Shown: positions 9,203 through 18,220 of the stretch, one piece after another
Layout of the letters: the number at the start of each line of letters is the position of its first letter
How positions within the stretch are numbered: the stretch's first letter is position 1
Source: Streptomyces filipinensis
GTDB taxonomy: Bacteria; Actinomycetota; Actinomycetes; Streptomycetales; Streptomycetaceae
Direction: 5' to 3'
Assembly: GCF_014649495.1 (NCBI RefSeq)
Contig: NZ_BMTD01000015.1
Span: 170,192-234,191, forward strand
Length of the DNA: 64,000 nt
The notes under the pieces: generated by a model
Told to the model about the DNA's origin: nothing
Seen by the model: the letters and a program-made list of their open reading frames with translations, nothing else
Database searches by the model: none
Position numbers and translations under genes: made by a program

Positions 9203-9901
9203 ATGAACATATGGAGGGCTGCCGTGGCCGTCCTGGCGGTGGCAGCGACCGTCGCGGGATGCGGGTCCGGGAAGGAGGCGGACGGGAACCCCAAGGCTTC
9301 GGACAAGGCCGCCTCGCCCACGGCGGAGAAGCTCGCAGCCGACCCAGGTATCCGCTACACCAAGGTTGTCCCGCCGGCGATGGAAGGCCTGGTCTGCGAC
9401 GAAGGCGACGGAGGCTTCCGCTTCGGCAGCGACCTCGACATCGGCGTCTACGGCGATGACGGCTTGAAGGAGATCGCCGACGACAGCGGTGACGTCGCCG
9501 ATGAGATCTCCTGCTTCGGCAGCCCACGCATCGTCCTCCGCAAGGGCACGCGGTCGGCGTCGGCGCCCACGTTCACCGCCAGGACGACCCTGTACGAGAA
9601 CGTCCCCGATCCCACGGCCTCTCTGGCCAAGATCTTCGACCACTCCATGAAGCTCAGCGTGAGCTACGGCCGCAACCTCACCGGCAAGCCCCAAATCTCC
9701 ACGAGCCGCAGTATGGTGGCGAAGTGTCAGCAGAACGTCACTGACACCTTCCCCATGACCACATGCTTCTGGGCCAACTACAGAGCGGTCGGCGCCGTCG
9801 ACTTCTTCCCGCCGGACGGCCAGTACGTGCCGATCGCCTCGGCCGCCGCGCTGACGAAGGACTTCGTCGGTCGTGCACTCAAGGGCACGGGCGGTTCCTG
9901 A
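9203..9901 (+). CDS. Putative secreted lipoprotein
   Basis: A 232-residue protein with a lipoprotein signal: a short basic N-terminus, a hydrophobic stretch and the lipobox VAGC (lipidated Cys at residue 20), followed by a flexible Gly/Lys/Ser-rich linker (GSGKEADGNPKASDKAASP). The mature part contains paired cysteines (LVCDEGDG, ISCFGS, KCQQN, TCFW) that may form disulfides outside the membrane. It resembles other Streptomyces lipoproteins of unknown function. It is convergent with the FAD-oxidase gene downstream. Confidence 0.8.
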   Translation: MNIWRAAVAVLAVAATVAGCGSGKEADGNPKASDKAASPTAEKLAADPGIRYTKVVPPAMEGLVCDEGDGGFRFGSDLDIGVYGDDGLKEIADDSGDVADEISCFGSPRIVLRKGTRSASAPTFTARTTLYENVPDPTASLAKIFDHSMKLSVSYGRNLTGKPQISTSRSMVAKCQQNVTDTFPMTTCFWANYRAVGAVDFFPPDGQYVPIASAAALTKDFVGRALKGTGGS

Positions 9902-9998
9902 CAACCCCCGGCCGGGGAACGGCACATGTGCCGGACCGACGCGTACGACGCGAAATCCCGGAGCACCGGGCGACACGGCACACATGCCCGTCGTCGCG

Positions 9999-11595
9999 TC
10001 AGTCGACGAGGACGCCCGGATTGAGGATGTGATGGGGGTCGAGGGCGTCCTTGGCGGCGCGCAGCGCCAGTGCGAAGGGCTCGGGGCGCTGAAGGTCGTA
10101 GGCGGGGCGATGGTCGCGGCCGACTGCGTGGTGGTGGGTGATGGTCGCGCGGTAGCGGTGCAGGACGTCACTGGCGACGGCCTTGATGTCGTCCCAGAGG
10201 GAGACCTCGTCGCCGGGTCGGCCGGCGACGGCCACGGTGAAGTAGGGGGCGGCGCCGTCTGGGTAGACGTGGGTCAGGCGGCAGTTGACGGTGGCCGGTG
10301 GCCTTCAACGCGGCGGCGCCGACCTCCGTGCGGACGGCGTCGATCAGGGCGGGAACCTTGTCCCAGGTGACGGCGGTCTCGAAGGTCTCGACGACGGCGC
10401 CCATGCGGGCCAAGCCATCGCGCAGGTAGGGCATACGCAGGAACGCCGAGCGCCAGGCACTCACGGCCGAGTCGGCCGGGGCGTCGTGGTCCGCCGTCGG
10501 CGTCCCGGCGCGGCCGCCGTGGGCGCGGGCCAGGTCCAGCGCGCACGTGAGGCGGTCGTCGACGGGGGTGGTTGCGGATTCGAAACCCAGGACGAGGACG
10601 GCGGAGCCGTCGTGCGAGGCGCCGGACAGCAGTGCTTCACCGGAATCGAGCAGCCGGCAGTTGGCCGGGGTGAGGTCGGACTGGGCGATGGCACGCACCG
10701 CGTCGAGCGCACGGTGGAAGTCGGTGAAGGCGACAGACGCCGAGGCCTTGTGGCGCGGCCGCTCCTGCAGGCGCATCCACGCCTCGGTGATGACCCCGAG
10801 CGCGCCCTCGGAACCGAGGAACAGGCGGTCGGGCGATGGCCCCGCGCCGGACGCGGGCAGCCGCCAGGACGTGCAGGCGCCGGCGGGTGTGACCACGCGC
10901 AGGGATTGCACGAAGTCATCGATGTGGGTGCGGACGGTGGCGTAGTGGCCGCCGGCCCGGGTGGCCAGCCAGCCGCCGAGGGTGGAGAACTCGAAGCTCT
11001 GCGGGAAGTGGCGCAGCGTGAGGCCGTGGGGCCGCAGCTGCTCCTCCAGCACGGGACCGAGCGCGCCGGCCTGGATGCGGGCTGAGCGGCTGGTGGTGTC
11101 GATCTCGAGAACCCGGTCCATCGAGGTCAGATCCAGCGACAGCACGGCGCGGTGGTCGTCGCCTCGGTACTCGACGCCGCCGACCACCGAGGAGCCGCCA
11201 CCGAAGGGGATGACGGCCACGCCATGCTCGCCGGCCCAGTCCAGCAGGTCGGCGACCTCTTGGTCGTCGGTCGGTCGGGCGACCAGGTCGGGGATCCGGC
11301 CGGCCCGGCCGCGCAGGGCCCGGATGACGTCGCGGTAGGCCTTGCCCATGGCGTGGGCGGCCCGCGCTTCGGGATCGCTGGTGACCAGGTGCGCCAGTGC
11401 GGGCGGAGGTGTCGCGCCGGGGCGGGTGATGGGCAGGTCGGTGACCCGGGGTATCGGCAGCGGGCGGGCCAGGGTGCCGGGCAGCAGGGCGCCCATGGCG
11501 GTGCATTCGGCGTCGTCGGGGTGGGCGTCGGCGTAGCCCCAGCCCCACCAGGAGCGGGTGCGGCAGGTGCCGGGGTCGGACGGGAGAGCAGGCAT
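9999..11595 (-). pseudogene. FAD-linked oxidase (alkylglycerone-phosphate-synthase-like), one-base frameshift
   Basis: The 5' part (to about 10300) encodes ~430 residues of an FAD-binding_4 oxidase: the FAD-binding region has PFGGGSSVVGGVEYRG and FEFSTLGGWLATRAGGH, and SEGALGVITEAWMRL follows. After ALKATG the frame runs into arginine-rich nonsense, while the normal C-terminus continues in another frame (VNCRLTHVYPDG... to DPHHILNPGVLVD, stop at 9999). Removing one base in the GGCCACC region near 10291-10303 would restore a ~530-residue protein. It could be a genuine mutation or a sequence error. The gene diverges from a TetR gene that probably controls it. Confidence 0.85.
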
Positions 11596-11622
11596 GGGGG
11601 CTCCCAGGCTGTGTCCAGGTAA

Positions 11623-11638
11623 TTGACCGAGCGGTAAA
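11623..11638. promoter_or_regulatory. Candidate TetR operator dyad
   Basis: TTGACCGAGCGGTAAA has ACCG/CGGT arms around a 2-bp centre, with six of seven outer positions matching. It lies in the 67-bp divergent intergenic region between the oxidase start (11595) and the TetR start (11663). TetR proteins often bind such dyads and repress both themselves and the divergent gene. Confidence 0.5.
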
Positions 11639-11652
11639 TTACCCTAGGGTTA
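11639..11652. promoter_or_regulatory. Second dyad in the oxidase/TetR divergent region
   Basis: ACCCTAGGGT at 11641-11650 is a perfect 10-bp palindrome, extended imperfectly to 14 bp (TTACCCTAGGGTTA). It lies immediately next to the first dyad and 10 bp upstream of the TetR ATG, so it could be a second operator site or overlap the -10 region. Confidence 0.4.
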
Positions 11653-11662
11653 TATTGAGTCC

Positions 11663-12301
11663 ATGACAACGCCCCCCTCCAGAGCCGGCACCAAGGGCGT
11701 GCCCAGGGCCGCACGCGAGCGCCAGGTGCTGGCCGCGGCAACCGAGGAGTTCGGCCGCCGCGGCTACGAGGCCACCACCGTTGCCGCCATCGCCGCCCGC
11801 GTGGGCGTCACCAAGCCACTGCTGCACCACTATTTCGGCGGCAAGCAGGACCTCTACGTCGCCTGCCTGAATCTGGTCGGCGACCGGCTGCTGGACGCGA
11901 TCGGCGCCGCGATGGCCCAGCACGACCCCAGTGCGCCGCCCACTCCCCTGCGCGTGCTGCACGCCCTGTTCACCGCCCTGGACGGGCAGCGCGAAGCGTG
12001 GTTCGTCCTCTACGACGCCACGCTGCCGCCCGACAGCGAAGCCGCCCGACGCGCGGCGTGCTACCGCGGCGCCATCGACGACCTCGCCAAGCTCGGCACC
12101 GCCGACCTGCTGCACGCGGCCGGATCCAATGACCCGCTCGACGCCGACGCCCTCACATACGCCTGGCGCGGCCTGTGTACCGCCCTGGTCCGCTGGTGGG
12201 TCAACCACCCCGACCAGTCACCGGAAGCCATGGCGCAACGCTGCGCGCGGCTCTTCGCGGCCAGCCGCAGCATCCTCACCACCGGCGACGAGAGCATGTG
12301 A
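11663..12301 (+). CDS. TetR/AcrR-family transcriptional regulator
   Basis: A 212-residue repressor. The N-terminal HTH (~15-65) shows the TetR pattern: ATEEFGRRGYEATTVAAIAA, then VGVTKPLLHHYFGGKQDLY. The C-terminal helical domain would bind a ligand that I cannot infer. It diverges from the FAD-linked oxidase with 67 bp between starts containing two dyads, so it most likely regulates that oxidase and itself. If the oxidase is dead, the regulator has lost its main target. Confidence 0.9.
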   Translation: MTTPPSRAGTKGVPRAARERQVLAAATEEFGRRGYEATTVAAIAARVGVTKPLLHHYFGGKQDLYVACLNLVGDRLLDAIGAAMAQHDPSAPPTPLRVLHALFTALDGQREAWFVLYDATLPPDSEAARRAACYRGAIDDLAKLGTADLLHAAGSNDPLDADALTYAWRGLCTALVRWWVNHPDQSPEAMAQRCARLFAASRSILTTGDESM

Positions 12302-12472
12302 GCCTGGCCGCCGGCCCGGTCACTCCGGTAGGGCTGCTGGTACGAGTGCTGAACCGGCACCGACGCGGGCCACCGGTCCGGCGGCTCGGCACGGGGTCCG
12401 CAGCGGCCTGCGTAGAGGGGTGGACGGCGAAGAGGGGGACGCCGGGGAGGGGTGGACGGCGAACGTCGCGGG

Positions 12473-12973
12473 CTAAGGCTGGAGTACCAGGTCCCGCTGG
12501 TACCACGTGCCTGGCTTGCCGCCGAGGTCGGCCGGGTCGGCTGGGCCGACCGGGACGAACCCGGCTTTGGTCAGCACCTTCTGGGACGCGACATTCACGT
12601 GTGCGGTGGCCGCCCGCAGGGTGCGCAGCCCGTGCCGCGCCGCCGCCAGCCGGCACAGCTCCCGGACGGTCGCGGTCGCCACGCCCCGACCGGCCACGTG
12701 CTGCGCGACCCGGTAGCCGAGTTCGGCGGTGTGATCCTCGATGTCGACCAGGTTGAACCTGCCCAGTACCGAGCCGTCCTCGGCGACGAGCACGTGGAAG
12801 GCGCAGATCCCGGCCTCCTGCTCAGCCAGCAAGGCGTTGTACCGGTCGGTGAACTGGTCGAAGTAGTCGTCGCCGCGGTCGGAGACCGCGGCCGCGAAGT
12901 AGGTGCGGTTCGCCAGCTCGAAGGCCAGGACCGCCGGGGCATGACCAGCATGCAGACGCTTCAGCTCGGGCAT
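12473..12973 (-). CDS. GNAT-family N-acetyltransferase (RimJ-like)
   Basis: A 166-residue acetyltransferase with the acetyl-CoA motif in RVAQHVAGRGVATATVREL and the common RimJ/RimL tail NVASQKVLTKAGFVPVG. The first residues MPELKRLHAGHA give a natural start. The start lies 13 bp inside the 3' end of the NACHT gene upstream, on the same strand, so the two are probably cotranscribed and translationally coupled. The substrate is unknown; coupling to a NACHT protein is uncommon. Confidence 0.85.
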   Translation of the reverse strand: MPELKRLHAGHAPAVLAFELANRTYFAAAVSDRGDDYFDQFTDRYNALLAEQEAGICAFHVLVAEDGSVLGRFNLVDIEDHTAELGYRVAQHVAGRGVATATVRELCRLAAARHGLRTLRAATAHVNVASQKVLTKAGFVPVGPADPADLGGKPGTWYQRDLVLQP

Positions 12974-15681
12974 CGCCCGACTCTACCGAGATCCTCGTTG
13001 TCCTCCTCCGTCGGAGACGTGCGCGTGTCTGCGCCCGTCCGGTGGTCCATCAGCCGCGGCAGGAGATCCTCGACGGCAGTGTTCAGGTGGAGTTGGAGCT
13101 GGTGGTGCGGGAAGAAGAACCCGCTGTCGGTGCGGTGGAGCAGGATGCGCTCCTCCGCCGTGTGCAGGAACCGCCGGTACCGGTAGGGGGTGCGCCCCCG
13201 GTACGCCAGGATCGCCCTGATCGTCCAGTGCCGCAGGACGGCCAGCCCTCCGTACCGGAAGCCCCGGACCACGGCGAACAGCGTGCCGAGCAGGGCGGCG
13301 ACGAAGCCGGCCCGGCGCAGGTCGTGGCCGGGCACGGCGAAGCCGATCAGCACGAGCAGGCTCATGCCGCCCACCGCCAGCCCCGCGAGGCCGTGGACCA
13401 GCGAGAATCGGACCGTGCGGCGTACACCGTCGTTGGGGCGTGGGCGGCGGTCCTGCAGCGAGGGCTCGAATTGATTGCCGGCGAGGTAGATCAGGCCCAT
13501 CAGCAGGGCGGAGGCCGGGCCGATCCACGGGGGCTTCGGGCAGAGCAGGTGGACGACGTACCCGAGCAGGCAGTCGATGGCGATCCACTGCAGCGCGGAC
13601 AGTGTGCCGCGCGCCAGTGGTGAGTGGATCACGTACTCCCGCCGGCGCCAGGTCCACCGCAGTTGCTCCACCGGCTGGAACACATCGGTGTAGCCGGCTT
13701 CCATTTGGGTGAGCGCGACCCAGAAGTAGGCGAGTCCCACCACGACACATCCGGGCGCGCTCAGGTCGGCCCCCACCATGAAGACCAACCAGGCCAGGAG
13801 GAGAAGCATCAGAGGCGCGTTGGCCATCATGGGGATCACCAGGGCCCCGCGCTCCCGGCCGGTACGGGCCTCGCCCCCGTCCTCGCGTTCGTCGGTCTTC
13901 AGGAAGTGCCGCTCCGACCGGTACGCCTGCGCGCCGATGTTGACGGCCATGGCCAGGGCGAGGGCGTCGGCGTCCCGGAGGCTGGTGTGCAGCACGCCGG
14001 CCCGGACGGCGACCGTCAGCCACACCAGGGGCAGCCCGAGGGCGAGGAAGGACATGGTCACGTTGGGGATGATCCGCGGGATGATCCCTTCGGTGCGGGA
14101 CAACCAGCTCAGGTCCAGCCGGTCCAGGTAGAGCACCCGTTCCTCACGTGCGGTGAGCGTCCGGGCCAGCCAGGTCAGCCAGGTCAGGGTCCGCTCGGGG
14201 GCCTCGTCCGGTCTCGGGCGCTCGCGTCGCAGGCACTCCCGTGTGTACGCGTCGAAGATCCGGTTGCGACGCTCGGCGAGGCTGCCGGGGGCGCGCAGGT
14301 CATTGGCCGGCCGGTTGCGGTAGGTGAGCCTGATGAAGCTGAGCATCATCGGCGACTGGAACAGCGGCCAAAGGTCCAGGTCTTCCTTCAGCGCGGCGTG
14401 GACGTCTGCGAGGGCTTCCCGGTCCTCTTCGAGGAACTCCTGTACGTCGCGCTGGTCGGGGGGCTGTATCTCGACGTAACGCAGCGCACGGAGGTCGAAG
14501 GCCAGCCGGCGCAGGTCGGCCTCGTCCGTCCGGCAGCCCACGGCGATGCCCGGGCAGAGCCGGCGCAGGCGCCGGAGTTCGGCGACGCACTTGGGGCGGT
14601 CCCGCTCCGGCACCTCGTCCAGGCCGTCCAGCACCGGCAGCAGCCGGTGCTCGCTCAACCAGGTCCGCACCAGCACGCCCGAGACGCCCCGGTAGGTTCT
14701 CATGGCGGTGGCCAGCCACTCCTCGATGGGTTCGCCTCGGTAGGTGTCCAGCCGTAAGAAGACCGGGACGTGGAGGGGTTCGCCGGTGTCGGGGCTGCTC
14801 AGCGCCTCCACGGCCAGCCGGTGGGCGAGCCGGGCGAGCTGGGTGGTCTTGCCCATGCCCGGCCTGCCGAGCACCACCAACTCGTCGGTGTCCCCGTAGA
14901 GCGCGCGGATGTTCGTCACCCCGGTCGGCACCGGCACGGGGTCGGGCGCGTTTCGCCGGGCTCTCCTCGTGCGACGTCGGCGGCGTTCGCGGCCGAGGGG
15001 CCCCCGGGCCGGCTGCTTCTCGGTGAGGATCACGAAATGGGGCGTGAGGTAGTGGTAGGCCTCGGCCCGGCCGAGCTCGACGGCAGTCCGGTCCCTGACT
15101 TGCTTGACGAGCCGGCGACGCATCCGTATCGCGTTGCTGTCCCGGCGGGCCCGGGCCGGCCAGGTGACGGCCATGACGACCCACGCGACGAGCGTCCGGA
15201 GGAGTCGCCGAACCGGATAGCGGCGCTCCCCCGCGCCGGGGGCGGTCGAGCCCGTATCCGGCGCGGCACCGGCTCCCGTGCCGTCACCGCCCGGGTCGCC
15301 CGCCTCTCGCTCGTCCTCCACCCCGGGCAGCAGGAGACGAGCAGGCTGCTGCTCCTCGTCACCCGCCTCGTGCTGCATCCGTGCCGCATGCCAGCGCGGC
15401 TCCCACTCGTCGGCGTCCCCGCCCAGAGCTGTGACGATCGACCGGAACGGGACCAGCTGCGGCCGCCGCTTGCCGGAGAACGACTCGGAGACATAGGACC
15501 GGCTGATATGAGCGGCCTTGGCCAGTGCGATGACCGTGGGACGGTCGCCTGGGTCGAGTGCTTCGTAGAGCTCGTCGAAGACCCGGCGCATCAGCGCCAC
15601 CCAGGGTCGCAACTCCGGTGTGGCCGTAGCGGGGTCCGGGCGTTGCGGACCCTTGCGCTGGTAGCCGGACCCTCCTGCCAT
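12961..15681 (-). CDS. HTH-NACHT NTPase with C-terminal membrane domain
   Basis: A 906-residue STAND-type protein. Residues ~20-95 form an XRE-like HTH (VIALAKAAHISRSYVSESFS). A charged linker and hydrophobic segment (~160-175, LLRTLVAWVVMAVTW) follow. The NACHT NTPase has Walker A VLGRPGMGKTTQLARLAHRL (~272-280) and Walker B LLPVLDGLDEVPERD. From ~555 to ~820 there are about eight hydrophobic segments. STAND NTPases act as signal-activated switches, and bacterial NACHT proteins include antiphage defence proteins. I chose ATG 15681 because GGAG precedes it, rather than GTG 15720. It is followed by an overlapping GNAT gene. The trigger and output are unknown. Confidence 0.85.
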   Translation of the reverse strand: MAGGSGYQRKGPQRPDPATATPELRPWVALMRRVFDELYEALDPGDRPTVIALAKAAHISRSYVSESFSGKRRPQLVPFRSIVTALGGDADEWEPRWHAARMQHEAGDEEQQPARLLLPGVEDEREAGDPGGDGTGAGAAPDTGSTAPGAGERRYPVRRLLRTLVAWVVMAVTWPARARRDSNAIRMRRRLVKQVRDRTAVELGRAEAYHYLTPHFVILTEKQPARGPLGRERRRRRTRRARRNAPDPVPVPTGVTNIRALYGDTDELVVLGRPGMGKTTQLARLAHRLAVEALSSPDTGEPLHVPVFLRLDTYRGEPIEEWLATAMRTYRGVSGVLVRTWLSEHRLLPVLDGLDEVPERDRPKCVAELRRLRRLCPGIAVGCRTDEADLRRLAFDLRALRYVEIQPPDQRDVQEFLEEDREALADVHAALKEDLDLWPLFQSPMMLSFIRLTYRNRPANDLRAPGSLAERRNRIFDAYTRECLRRERPRPDEAPERTLTWLTWLARTLTAREERVLYLDRLDLSWLSRTEGIIPRIIPNVTMSFLALGLPLVWLTVAVRAGVLHTSLRDADALALAMAVNIGAQAYRSERHFLKTDEREDGGEARTGRERGALVIPMMANAPLMLLLLAWLVFMVGADLSAPGCVVVGLAYFWVALTQMEAGYTDVFQPVEQLRWTWRRREYVIHSPLARGTLSALQWIAIDCLLGYVVHLLCPKPPWIGPASALLMGLIYLAGNQFEPSLQDRRPRPNDGVRRTVRFSLVHGLAGLAVGGMSLLVLIGFAVPGHDLRRAGFVAALLGTLFAVVRGFRYGGLAVLRHWTIRAILAYRGRTPYRYRRFLHTAEERILLHRTDSGFFFPHHQLQLHLNTAVEDLLPRLMDHRTGADTRTSPTEEDNEDLGRVGRCPS

Positions 15682-15916
15682 CCCGTTCTCCTTGTTCACG
15701 AGCCGTGCATTCCTGTTCACGCGTTCGCAGCTGCCGGAAGTGCCTGGTCGGCGGCGTGCGGCAGGCCGTAGAACTGTGCTCGTCGGACGGCGCTGACCGA
15801 TCCCGCCGCAACCGCCCCCTACGGCCCCGGTGTGCTCATCCTGGCCTGCGTGGCGGGATTTGTCCGGCCAACTGCTCGTTTCCGAGACTGACTTGACGTA
15901 TCCGAGGAGTCCTCAC

Positions 15917-16171
15917 ATGGCAGCTTCACGTCTTCTCGCCTCTCTCAGTGGCGTTTTGACCGGGTTGGGGGTGCCGGCCGAGGCACCGTGGTGGGTGCAC
16001 GTCTCACTGACGTTCACGACCCTCCTCGTCCTGCGCGCCGAGGCCCTCGTCAACGCCCACAACGAGGTCCGCCGCGGCCTCCACGAAAGCCGCCTCCTGT
16101 CCGAGCTCCCCCGTCGGCAGGCTCTCGCCTACCTCCGCGAGGTCCGGCGCTCCCGCCCCCGTCGCCGATGA
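15917..16171 (+). CDS. Small putative membrane protein
   Basis: An 84-residue protein starting at ATG 15917 behind a GAGGAG ribosome-binding site. It has one hydrophobic segment (~20-40, APWWVHVSLTFTTLLVL) and a basic C-terminus (YLREVRRSRPRRR), consistent with a single-pass inner-membrane protein with its tail in the cytoplasm. It diverges from the NACHT gene with 235 bp between starts and may share its promoter region. No family is recognised. Confidence 0.6.
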   Translation: MAASRLLASLSGVLTGLGVPAEAPWWVHVSLTFTTLLVLRAEALVNAHNEVRRGLHESRLLSELPRRQALAYLREVRRSRPRRR

Positions 16172-16486
16172 AGTGCTGTCCCCGCCCGGCCTGGTGGTGG
16201 AGGAACAGGCCGACGGCCCGCCGCGGGACAGGCGCCCATGCCCTACGGGCAGGACTGGACCCATCTGTTCGACCCCTCAGGCTTCGCGCACCTCGCCACG
16301 GGGATCGCGGTCCCGGTCAGCCACGATCGTCCTGGCCACCTGCCCTCAGCCGAGGTCGACCACGCCGTGCCCGGCACCCAGTTCCGGTTCGTCGAGCATG
16401 CGCCGCTTGTAGGAGCGGCCCGAGACCGCTCGCGGCGAGCCGGTCGAGAAAGGTGACGGAATCGGGTCTGGCCGTCTCGACGCAGC
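16172..16486. other. Intergenic stretch without a recognisable gene
   Basis: A 315-bp convergent interval between the small membrane protein and the GNAT gene. Frames in it are proline/arginine-rich shadows. I see nothing definite. Confidence 0.45.
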
Positions 16487-17029
16487 CTAGACCTTCGAGT
16501 CCTTCTTCCAGTCCTGGACGAGGAGCCCGAGCAACACCTCGTCCAGGAACTCGCCCATCACCCAGGCCGAGGAGCGCAGCACGCCCTCGCGGACGAAGCC
16601 GTTGCGCTCGGCGGAGCGCAGCATCGCGGCGTTGTCCGACAGGGTCTCGATCTGCAGCCGCTGCAGGCCGCGCACGACGAAACCGTAGTGGCACAGCACG
16701 GCGACCACATCGGTGCCGTAGCCCTTGCCGCGGCAGGACGGCAGCAGCCCCAGCCCGATGTGCGCGGACCGGTTGTGGTTGTCGATGCCCCACAGCGTCG
16801 CCGTACCGACCAGCGTGCCGCCGTCCAGCTCCACCACGGAGAACGGCACGTGCCCTTGCTCCCTGTCGTCCACCACAAGCCGCGGATCCTTCGAGCCGGG
16901 CGTGATCGGCCGCCACGGCCGGCTGTCGGCCCGCGAGGAGTTGACCACGTCGTCGTAGAGCTCGGCCCGCAGGATCGGAACGTCTTCCTCGTGCCGCGCC
17001 CTGAGCGCAACCTTGTCGCCTCTTAGCAT
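16487..17029 (-). CDS. GNAT-family N-acetyltransferase (RimJ/RimL-like)
   Basis: A 180-residue acetyltransferase starting MLRGDKVALRARHEEDVPIL. The acetyl-CoA loop is IGLGLLPSCRGKGYGTDVVA and the RimJ-type C-terminal signature is LSDNAAMLRSAERNGFVREG. This is the third GNAT gene of the same general type in the first 17 kb (also 7397-7936 and 12473-12973). The substrate is unknown. Confidence 0.88.
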   Translation of the reverse strand: MLRGDKVALRARHEEDVPILRAELYDDVVNSSRADSRPWRPITPGSKDPRLVVDDREQGHVPFSVVELDGGTLVGTATLWGIDNHNRSAHIGLGLLPSCRGKGYGTDVVAVLCHYGFVVRGLQRLQIETLSDNAAMLRSAERNGFVREGVLRSSAWVMGEFLDEVLLGLLVQDWKKDSKV

Positions 17030-17348
17030 GCAGGCTTCCTATCCGACGGACCGGCCGAGGACAAACCAATAAGCCGTCGCCTCAGTTGCGGTAGCAGCGG
17101 TAGCAGTTGAGGGAGGTGACGATGACGCGCAACGCCAGGCTCGTTGGCCCGCAGGGCCGGCTGCTGCCAGGACCAGCCGTGCCGCCGCCCCGGTACCGGG
17201 CGGCCCTCCCCCGGCGACACCGAGCGGCAGGGCCGTATCCTGAGGCAGGCGATGCAGGCACTGCCGATGCGTCGCAGCCGCCCGCCGCAGCCGGGCGCCG
17301 CCCCCACTCCGGGTACCAGGTGCCCGGCGAACGATCAGGAGTCGACCG
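17030..17348. other. Divergent intergenic region
   Basis: A 319-bp interval between the divergent GNAT and LysE genes, which must contain both promoters. Apart from a short repeat (two GCGGTAGCA copies near 17091-17107) I see no clear regulatory structure or gene. Confidence 0.45.
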
Positions 17349-17993
17349 GTGATCAGTCTGGCCGCAGTGGGGGGAGTGGCCCTGGTCGAACTGGGTATGG
17401 CCCTGACTCCGGGACCGAACATGATCCACCTCGCCTCTCGCGCGATCACCCAAGGCCGCAGGGCGGGTCTGGTCAGCCTGAGCGGGACCGCCGTGGGATT
17501 CCTGTGCTACCTGCTGGCCGCGGCCGCAGGCCTGTCCGCGTTGTTCGCCGCCGTGCCGCTGGCGTTCACGGTGGTCAAGCTCGCCGGTGCCGCCTACCTG
17601 GCCCACCTGGCCTGGGGCATGCTCAAGCCCGGTGGCCGCTCGCCCTTCGACCCGGTCCAGGACCTGCCTCCGGTCTCTGACGCCCGCCTGTTCTCGATGG
17701 GGCTCCTGACCAATCTCCTCAACCCCAAGATCGCTCTCATGTACGCCGCTCTTCTGCCCCAGTTCATGGATCCGCAGGCGGGCCCGGACTGGGCGCAACT
17801 GCTCCAACTCGGCAGTGTGCAGATCACCGTGGGGATCACCGTGAACGCTCTGATCATGCTGGGCGCAGCACGGGTGTCGGGATTCCTGGCCGCCCGGCCC
17901 CGCGTGATGAATGCTCAGCGGTTCGCGTCAGGCGGCTTGCTCGGCATCTTCGCGCTCCGCACCGCCCTGTCCCGTACGCCTGTCTCGGCCTGA
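17349..17993 (+). CDS. LysE/RhtB-family amino-acid exporter
   Basis: A 214-residue membrane protein with about six hydrophobic segments. The LysE-family signature is near the N-terminus (LGMALTPGPNMIHLASRAIT), followed by the second conserved half (FSMGLLTNLLNPKIALMYAA). Members export basic amino acids, homoserine or threonine; the substrate here cannot be assigned. The GTG start at 17349 is preceded by an AGGAG motif. It stands alone. Confidence 0.88.
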   Translation: MISLAAVGGVALVELGMALTPGPNMIHLASRAITQGRRAGLVSLSGTAVGFLCYLLAAAAGLSALFAAVPLAFTVVKLAGAAYLAHLAWGMLKPGGRSPFDPVQDLPPVSDARLFSMGLLTNLLNPKIALMYAALLPQFMDPQAGPDWAQLLQLGSVQITVGITVNALIMLGAARVSGFLAARPRVMNAQRFASGGLLGIFALRTALSRTPVSA

Positions 17994-18220
17994 GCCACGC
18001 CCGCGCGCCTGTGACACCCATGCCGCTGGGATCTGCCGGACACGTCACGGAGATCGATGACGCGGTCGTGAGTGATCTGGCTCTTCTCATCAGCAGCGCC
18101 CGGCGCCAGAACCAGAGCCTCTACCGCACGGACTGCGGCACGCCCCGGCACACGCCGATGGTCACCGTGCGGGTGCGCGGGGGCGTGGTAGGGCCAAGTG
18201 GACACCGGGTGTACCGCGCT

